Assembly (NCBI RefSeq): GCF_963924675.1
Contig: NC_089225.1
Span: forward strand, 109,506,313-109,570,312
DNA from: Phocoena phocoena
Taxonomy: Eukaryota > Chordata > Mammalia > Artiodactyla > Phocoenidae
DNA: 64,000 nucleotides
Direction: 5' to 3'
Part shown: piece after piece, positions 57,037 through 64,000 of the stretch
How the letters are laid out: each line of letters starts with the position of its first letter
How positions within the stretch are numbered: the first letter of the stretch is position 1
Notes under the pieces: model-generated
Told to the model about the DNA's origin: nothing
The model's input: only the letters and a program-made list of their open reading frames with translations
Database searches by the model: none
Translations under genes and position numbers: made by a program

Positions 57037-57718
57037 TTTTTGATAATTCCCTTTATTCCTCAGCTCGGTTTTGTAGGTACGCTTCAATAGTTGACACACA
57101 CGCACAAAAAAACCATTGCAACTTTTCTCTCTGGAGCACATTGTTATTGTCCAAAGGCACAGTTTAACCTTGTATCAAGAAAGGAGGTATTTTTGGTTTT
57201 GCATCATTGTTTGTATTCATGTATAATTCAGGGCTGCCTGACTACCAGGTTTCCTAGAGCTGCAGAGGATGGGAGATGGGGATGTAGGATTTGAAAGTCA
57301 ATTTAAATATTTTAAAGTGAATTGCATAATGGTGTGGGGAGGGGAGCTCAACCAAATAAAAATGTCATGATTGGCATGGTGAAGACTTTCTTTATGAAAT
57401 TAAAAGGACATTTGCAGGAGTGTGGGTCATGAGAAACCTGAGTGCACCTGAAATCCTTCATATGGGTGATGGAGTCAAGGTCACCTCACAGACAGCAGGC
57501 TCTGACCCACAACAGTTGTTTTCATATTGGCCAAGAATTTAAGAGACCCATGATGCTTAATAAGTTTCTGTGCTGTATGCATCCTAGGGCAATAGATGTA
57601 CTTTGTAGTTTTAAAAAACAACAGCTCATGAATAAACAATGGGTCTAATGCAAAACCCCTCAGGCTAAAGATCCAATTCAGAGCCAGCGACTCCCTGCCC
57701 TTCTCTCAACACATTTAG
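57037..57718. other. Unassigned stretch
   Basis: No named repeat or gene evidence. Confidence 0.4.
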
Positions 57719-57733
57719 AAGAAGCAAATCCTG

Positions 57734-57953
57734 GGGCTTCCCTGGTGGCGCAGTGCTTGAGAGTCTGCCTGCCGATGCAGGGCACACGGGTTCGTGCCCC
57801 AGTCTGGGAAGATCCCACGTGCCGCGGAGCGGCTGCGCCCGTGAGCCATGGTCGCTGAGCCTGTGCGTCCAGAGCCTGTGCTCCACAACGGGAGAGTCCA
57901 CAACAGTAAGAGGCCCGCGTACCGCAAAAAAAAAACAAAAAAAGAAAAGAAAA
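57734..57953 (+). mobile_element. CHR SINE, full length, exact 15-bp TSD
   Basis: AAGAAGCAAATCCTG lies at 57719-57733 and 57954-57968. The body is complete. The tail is an A run with C and G interruptions (AAAAACAAAAAAAGAAAAGA). Confidence 0.95.
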
Positions 57954-57968
57954 AAGAAGCAAATCCTG

Positions 57969-58362
57969 TTCAACAGGCAGTGTCTCTCAGCCAGGAACTT
58001 GAAAACTGCCTTTTCTCAGCCTTAGAAGCAAACCTATAAAATCTTACAAAGAGAAGGAAAACAGTTAGTGGGTGGTAAAATAATAATAAATACAATTTTC
58101 CAGGCTCTATTTATTTTTGAAAATAAAAATTATTTTTATTTTAAAAAGAACTTTTATTTTAAACTGTGGTGATATTTTGGTTCATCCCTCATTAAAATTT
58201 CTTTTTAGTTCACCAGTATATAATCTTTTCTTTTTTTTAGATAAAAGTAGCAGGATATGTATGTGAATTTATGAATATTGATGACCTTTGGATCATGGAA
58301 GAGTGTTGATTTAATTTAATTTTTTGTTTGTTTTTGTTTGTCTTTTAATTTTTTTAATTTAT
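57969..58362. other. AT-rich unassigned stretch
   Basis: Highly AT-rich with TTTTTGTTTG repeats near 58320-58345. No gene. Confidence 0.4.
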
Positions 58363-58570
58363 GTTTTTGACATCTTTATTGGCATATAATTGCTTTACAA
58401 TGGTGTGTTAGTTTCTGCTGTACAACAAAGTGAATCAGCTATATGTATACTTATATCCCCATATCTCCCCCTTCTTGAGCCTCCCTCCCACTCTCCCTAT
58501 CCCATGCCACTAGGTCCTCACAAAGCATTGAGCTGATCTCCCTGTGCTATGTGGCAGTTTTCCACTAGTC
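58363..58570 (-). mobile_element. Artiodactyl-type L1 3' UTR, antisense
   Basis: TTTGACATCTTTATTGGCAT, GCTTTACAATGGTGTGTTAG, CAAAGTGAATCAGCTATATG and GAGCTGATCTCCCTGTGC match the same family as the fragment at 49048. Confidence 0.9.
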
Positions 58571-58839
58571 CAGGCTCTACTTTAATTCCCACAGTTGGCT
58601 TCATGTTACAGGCATGATAGCAGCTGGCTCCAGGTATCTTTGTGGCGGGAAAGTCCCCTAAAGCCTAAACTGGCTTCCATCCCTGAGATTCTACAAAGGC
58701 TCCTGGACTCCTTGTCATTCCTTTGCTGAGGGGAAGGACATCTTTTGAGTAGGGCCTGGAACCTACCATGGGTCACAGACAAGACCCGCAGTTGCTTCCA
58801 TAGCATTCTTCCAAAATGAACAGGAGGCATTATTGAAAC

Positions 58840-59466
58840 TGAGCAGGACCCTGGGGGGCCTTCATGGGGACAAACCTCCGTGTCCCCTGCCTCTTGTTTG
58901 TAGTAGAGTTTTAGCCTCCTAGGTATTCCCCAAGTTCCAAAGAACAGATTCAATCAGAGAAGTGAGAAAATGTAAAAACAAAGGAAAACAGTCAAGCCAG
59001 ATCCAAGAATAGTAGTTTAGCCATAAAACAAAGTCAAGGACCTTTAGTTCCTCCTCAAGGATAATACTCTGAGCCATATTCTTGAGCTGTCTTGCAGATG
59101 CTAAAACCCTCACTAGGTGGAAGAAGTTAACTGCATGCTGACCACCAGCACATAGACCCCAGACTGGTTGGAACCAGAAGGGTGATGATTGAGATTCCTA
59201 AAACATCATCACCCTGTTACCTCTCTACCAACCAACCAGAAGAATGTCCATGAGCTGATCACACACCTACAACCCTCACCCCTAATGTTGCTTTTAAAAA
59301 CCCTTCCCTGAAAGCTATTGGGGAGTTCTGGTCTTTTGAGCCTGGGCTGCCCATTCTCCTTGCTTGGTGCCTGCAATAAACACTGTACTTGCCTTCACCA
59401 CAACCTGGTGTCAGTAGATTGGCTTTGCTGCTCATTCGATGAGAGGACCCAACTTTTGTTCGGTAA
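58840..59466 (+). mobile_element. Probable ERV1 LTR (start uncertain)
   Basis: The 3' end is typical of an LTR: CTTTTAAAAACCC, TTGGGGAGTTCTGGTC, GCCCATTCTCC, a polyadenylation signal (AATAAAC, 59377), then CTTCACCACAACCTGGTGTC and a terminal TTTTGTTCGGTAAC. The upstream AGAGTTTTAGCCTCCTAGGT block fits the same LTR. I cannot fix its 5' end or find a TSD. No retroviral gene is recognisable around it. Confidence 0.55.
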
Positions 59467-61518
59467 CACTATAAGTCTCCCTAAAGGCCTCCTCAACCTT
59501 CTAAACTTAGAACTAATGATGCGTAGTAGAGTTGCACAATAGATTTATTTTTAAATCTAAAATGAAAATTATTTCACAATTTGAGACAAAGTTTCCACTA
59601 CAACTTTCTTAAGAAGCAGTAACAGGTTACTGTAAATTTCCCCTCATGCTTAAGTGTATTTACCGGTTCTTAGATTCCCCAGAGCAGAATCCCAAAAGCA
59701 TCATGCTTTCAAATTGAGGGACTCTAAGGGTCTTGAGGTTTTAGTCACTTCACAACAAGATCTCCATCAGGGGTGTCCTAGAGCCAGCACCAACCAGCCC
59801 CCACTTACAAGAGCAGATTGGGAAATGCTCCAGGATTTGGTGAGCTCCATTACCATTATTACAAATTCAGTGATGCAAATGTACAACTAAGTAAATTGTA
59901 TTAAGAGGAAAAGTAACAAATGTTCAAAACTCATCCCTTCCTAAATATTTTACTATGGGTTAATTATCTCCACTTTGAGGTTATTTATGTCTTTTGGATC
60001 TTTAAGATGGAAATACACAACAGTGTGCTACTGCACCTCTCTTCCCAGCTCTTCATTCAACTATAGATTGAAACTGATCTCGTTAGGAGTATTTACACCA
60101 GAGTAATCGGCAAATGCTACAAATCAAGGCTTTCTCCCCCACTAAAGATCCAGTTGTTAAACATTTACTAGCACACTGCTGATCTCCGACCACAGCATAG
60201 GGTTATAATTTTAGGAAGGAGAACATGTTCTGATACCAGATTCCCAGGTACCACACACTGAACTTTCTGCTGGCACAAGTGCAGTGCAGGGCTCTTAGTT
60301 TCTAGCAGTTGACGGATGAGTGTGCAAACTGAGAGCTTCAAGTCCATCTCATCACAGTTGAATGCCTCAGGCTGATGGTCTGAAGGGGCAGAATGGCCAG
60401 GAGTGGGACAAGCAGTGCCCGAGAGATGGAGCGGTCTGTTTTTGCACCATATTCGAAACCCAGGTTGGCCAATGTCTTTTAGCCTCTGAAACTTTTTTTT
60501 AAACAAAGGTTTTTGCAGAGGTGTGATACGTAAATCAGATGCAAGTGAAGCTGCTCAGTGACAAAGTGGGAAGGGGGCCAGAACCCACTGCCCACTGGCT
60601 CTGAATCTCCTTTCTAGCTCGCAGAGGGACTGAAAGGGGAACTCCTCGTCTGCAGGGTGCACAGCTTGGAAACTTCCACCACAAAGAGTGAAAGCTGAGA
60701 ACAGATGATGTTGATGTTCAAAAACACGCAGCAGCCTTGTTTCCTCCCACAGAGGCAGTTTTCCCCAGAAGCTGTTTACAGAGGTGGCTGGTTGCGCCTG
60801 ATAACCTGTGGTTCTCCACCATGAGGATCTGTTTCAAATGGAGAGAAGGATTTTGTTTAATGACTTTTAGGCCCCAGTGAAAAGCCTGGTTCCCACACTG
60901 ACAGCAGGGAAGAGGCTTACCCAGGTCCACTCTGGCCCCAGGCATAGCATCCTCCAGGACAAGTGGGTGAACGTGCATAGGAAGCCAGGAGAGACCATGG
61001 AGATGGTTAAAGGTCTCGGAAATGTCTTGTTCAAATGTGTAGCCGGCACCTTGTGAGAAAAATCCCAGCCTCGCCGACCATCGCAGGGAGATGAGTAAGA
61101 TCACAGATGAGCCTTTCCTTGGGGCTTCTCGAAAATGATCCAGCACTGTCAGATGAGCCAGGCGGGGTCTGTGAATGGAGTGAGATTACCCACAGATCTG
61201 TCCGCAGAGGAGAGAGAACGGCATACACGTGCGGAACACTTCCCAACACTGACGTGTCCTAATTCTTGACAGTCATAAAAGCCACAGGCTTGGTTAATTT
61301 GTGGGCTTCATGGTTTTCTTTCAATACTCTAAGAGTCTCTAATTCTGTACATTTAAGGTATAAGAAGAGCCGTAGTCTACGCTGTCTTCATAATTACCCA
61401 TGCATACATAATTCATGGCTTGTGTTTTTTCCCTCAATTCTAAAGCATCCCGGTATCTAGAATTGACCGTGGTTGAATATTTTGCAGATGTGTTTATTTT
61501 CTTAGAATCTGCTTAGTC
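59467..61518. other. Unassigned stretch
   Basis: Two kilobases without a named repeat. Minus-strand frames of 112 (60168-60506) and 142 codons (60718-61146) have no domain I recognise and are within the length expected by chance. Confidence 0.4.
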
Positions 61519-61715
61519 TTTTTTTTTTTTTTTTTACTTCTTATTGGAGTAGAGTTGCTTTACAATGTTGTGCTAGTTTCTACTGTACAGCAAAGTGGAT
61601 CAGCTCTATGTATACATATATACCCCCTTGTTTAGATTTCCTTCCCATTTAGGTCACCACAGAGCACTGAGTAGAGTTCCCTGAGCTGTACAGTAGGCTC
61701 TCATACTACTTAGCC
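61519..61715 (-). mobile_element. Artiodactyl-type L1 3' UTR, antisense
   Basis: After a T-run: CTTATTGGAGTAGAGTTGC, TACTGTACAGCAAAGTGG, GAGTAGAGTTCCCTGAGC and CAGTAGGCTCTCAT. This is the same family as the copies at 34106, 49048 and 58363, and it is 5'-truncated. Confidence 0.88.
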
Positions 61716-63357
61716 TTCTTGCATCAAGGCTGCATGTGTTTCTCAATAAGCGGTTTATACTCTGCTGTTGCTTGAAACTGATCCAGCCTCTTTATCAAGT
61801 CACCATCCATAGAGGCTGGATCCCCTCTCCCACCAACAACCCAATCACTCCCAATTCCTGGGCTCCTGTCCCACTGCCACTGCTGCTGGTGCCAGCTCTT
61901 AATGGATAAAGAATGGGATCGGTTGGGTTGAGAAGAGATGGGGGGTTGTGAAGAACAAATCATGTTCCAGCCAACTTCCTCACTGTAAATTCCAAAAGAA
62001 TCCCTCTGGTTTTGTACATCAGTCTCTTGTGAGTTGGGACAGTGTGTGTCCCTTTATCCTGTCTGCTCACTTCAGGTAAAATAATCTTTTGTAGGGTAAC
62101 TGAATTGGGGGCCTCTTTGCAGAGGCAAGCGCTGCATTTATTTCATTCTGTCTTTATAGGCGCAGAGTTCTTGTCCCAAAATTTAGGCTCTCAGGGGGTG
62201 TGGAAAGACCCACTTAAGCTTAAAGTCCCAGGCTGAACTCTCCACTCCAGTCCAAACATAGAAGCCTGAATTTGAGCCACTGACCCGGCTACCAACCTGG
62301 TCCCTAACAGGATGGACTTTTATATCCAGTAGGCTAATGTCCCTCCTGAGATGGGCCTCCAGGTAGAAGGAGAAGTGTTGGAAATGGAATCCTACACCCC
62401 TAGCTCCTTTCACAGACAAACATACCCAATTCCAATTTAAACAGAAACTGAACTAAGAAAAACATTTTATCCCTGAGGATAGGTACATGCAAACAAGGTG
62501 AAGCAAAACAAAGAAAACCTGTTAGCCTTGTGTTAAACACCCAGGGCTATTTACCTCTCTCATCATTAATGCCATCTCTGAGAAAATATTTCCCTGGGGG
62601 GCCACTGCTGGTGACTCACAAACCTGCCTCCATTAAGGGAGGAGGGATGTTACAGTCTTTCTTCTATCACAGGCTGCCTCTTGATAGTAAGACGGATGCC
62701 CAGGAGGTTACCTGTCCCCCACAGGTGAGCCTAGACCTGAGAACCCTGCCCCATTTTCCCTCAAAAATACAAACCAATTTCATGAGAAATTGACAAAACA
62801 AGCAGTGCATCAACAAGTCTGGATGACATTTTTACTGTTGCAATCCAAATTTGCAGTGTCTAGTTAACAAAAACCTTACCTCTTTTGTATAAATATTCCA
62901 GAAGACTTCTGTTCAACTTCTGTTCAACTCTGTCCCCTGATTGGTCTTAGATGAATCCAAGAAAAAGTGTTGCTGAATATTAAATTCTCCCAAGATTAGA
63001 AACCAATTTAATACATGTTTACCTATTCTGAACAATAGCTCTCATTGATAGTGTAGAAATGCCAGGTTTGACAACATGTTCATTTACAGAGAAAGAGATA
63101 GGGCAGGGGTGGGGCTAGGGGTGGAATTATTGACTCTAAAAAAAGAAAACAGGTGGAAAATTAAGAATTGGTGATGGGATGGACAGCCTAACATTTGTCA
63201 CTACAATTCTATATAAACCCTCTCCTTGCTAGGGTTCTAACAGTAAAAGATCCATACTCCTCTTTATTTTTCTCTCGTCTACCTCCACTGTTTCTGCAAA
63301 AGCTCGTTACCTTTAAGTTCTCATGTATTCAGCTCAACCTAATTTAGAAGAAAAGGT
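61716..63357. other. Unassigned stretch
   Basis: No named repeat. A minus-strand frame at 61724-61963 ends in a helical-looking GDLIKRLDQFQATAEYK.. segment. I cannot match it to a protein, and it stands alone. Confidence 0.4.
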
Positions 63358-63445
63358 AACACTAGCTATCATTTATTGAGTATGCAGATAACTTAGCCTC
63401 TATGATTTCATTAATTCCTCAAACCAGCTCTGCAAGGAGGGATGA
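63358..63445 (-). mobile_element. MIR/L2-type fragment, antisense
   Basis: CTATCATTTATTGAGTATGC, TTCATTAATTCCTCAAACCAG and CTGCAAGGAGGGATGAGAGG are the reverse of a MIR 3' end. Confidence 0.6.
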
Positions 63446-63859
63446 GAGGCCTGAGATCATGGTGGTGGGATGACCCAATCACAGCCCTTGGATAATGGAG
63501 CCCAGCATCCATTATGTCACGGCCAGAGGACTCTTGTGGGTACCAAATGGGCTTGGCTGGACTACTTCAGTTTGGGGCTTTGAGGAAAAGCACAGGGCGT
63601 CTTACCTTCTCCTGGATGTCTCCTCTTTGATGAAGCAAATATGGTAGGTTCTACTGAGGTGAGAAGAAAGGAAGACACAGCCTTGAGTTTATATGAAGTT
63701 CAGCTTGAGTTCATTTACTTCCAATGAAGTAAATGTTCTAGGGTAGGAATTATTGAGGGCTGAAAAGAAAACTTTCTTTTTCCTCTAGAAGCTGATTGAA
63801 GTTCAGGTGATGGATTAGTCAGAATCAATGTCAACAAAACAATGTGATTCAGTGGTGGC
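63446..63859. other. Unassigned stretch
   Basis: Nothing recognised. Confidence 0.35.
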
Positions 63860-63950
63860 ACATGTGGCTGAAGATCAGTTTTGTTCATCTGTAAAATGGG
63901 AATGTTATCATAAACCTGCCTCTCAAACCTGTGGTCAGACTGATGCCTTC
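63860..63950 (+). mobile_element. MIR, sense
   Basis: CATCTGTAAAATGGGAATG followed by ATAAACCTGCCTC is the diagnostic MIR core, sense orientation. Confidence 0.7.
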
Positions 63951-64000
63951 AGAGCTCCTCGGCGACTTTGGATGGAAGCAACGCCTCGTTGGTCTTTTTG

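Noticed and set aside
58840..59542. Search for retroviral gag/pol/env around the LTR-like segments (15.3, 26.1 and 59 kb)
   Set aside because: No coding remnants could be recognised. Only LTR-like non-coding sequence is supported.
60718..61146. 142-codon minus-strand frame
   Set aside because: No recognisable family and no supporting context; the length is compatible with chance.

Overview
The window looks like 64 kb of nuclear DNA from a cetacean or close relative. The main clue is a set of about nineteen copies of a tRNA-derived SINE whose head reads GGCTTCCCTGGTGGCGCAG, which I recognise as the CHR family of Cetacea, hippos and ruminants. Many copies are nearly intact, with long oligo(A) tails and clear target-site duplications (TSDs). 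Four fragments match the 3' UTR of the artiodactyl-type LINE-1. The rest is ordinary old mammalian repeat DNA: L1M, L2, MIR, MER5, MaLR LTRs and a Tigger-like element. I can support no intact protein-coding gene, exon or tRNA/snRNA gene. The window reads as intergenic or deep intronic.

Layout. 0-10 kb: an opening CHR SINE, an LTR end, a Tigger-like element, an antisense L1 3' UTR, an older long CHR SINE, then a 3.3 kb rearranged sense L1 (about 6.29-9.6 kb). 10-20 kb: MER5-like pieces, four complete or near-complete CHR SINEs including one oligo(T)-headed copy, a probable ERV1 LTR with a possible primer-binding site, a MaLR-type LTR and an ancient L1. 20-34 kb: an L1 3' end split by a SINE, an internally deleted L1 also split by a SINE, a (TG)n tract abutting a tight-loop G-quadruplex motif, a strong CTCF-like motif at 29.18 kb, an AT-rich ancient L1, and a nested stack (32.2-33.5 kb) in which one L1 3' end received a MaLR LTR and two SINEs.

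34-47 kb: a run of L2 fragments, three TTCC/GGAA arrays, another L1 3' end, a SINE variant with an extra 3' module, and a degraded L1. 47-48 kb: a minus-strand C2H2 zinc-finger relic, the only clear trace of a host protein gene. 48-64 kb: truncated and complete SINEs, MIRs, antisense L1 pieces, an ERV-type LTR, a small minisatellite and long stretches of unassigned sequence.

There is no gene network to describe. The biology visible here is retrotransposition (L1 machinery mobilising CHR SINEs), nested insertion history, and a few possible DNA-structure or chromatin sites. Family names come from recognition by eye, and boundaries of old repeats are approximate.
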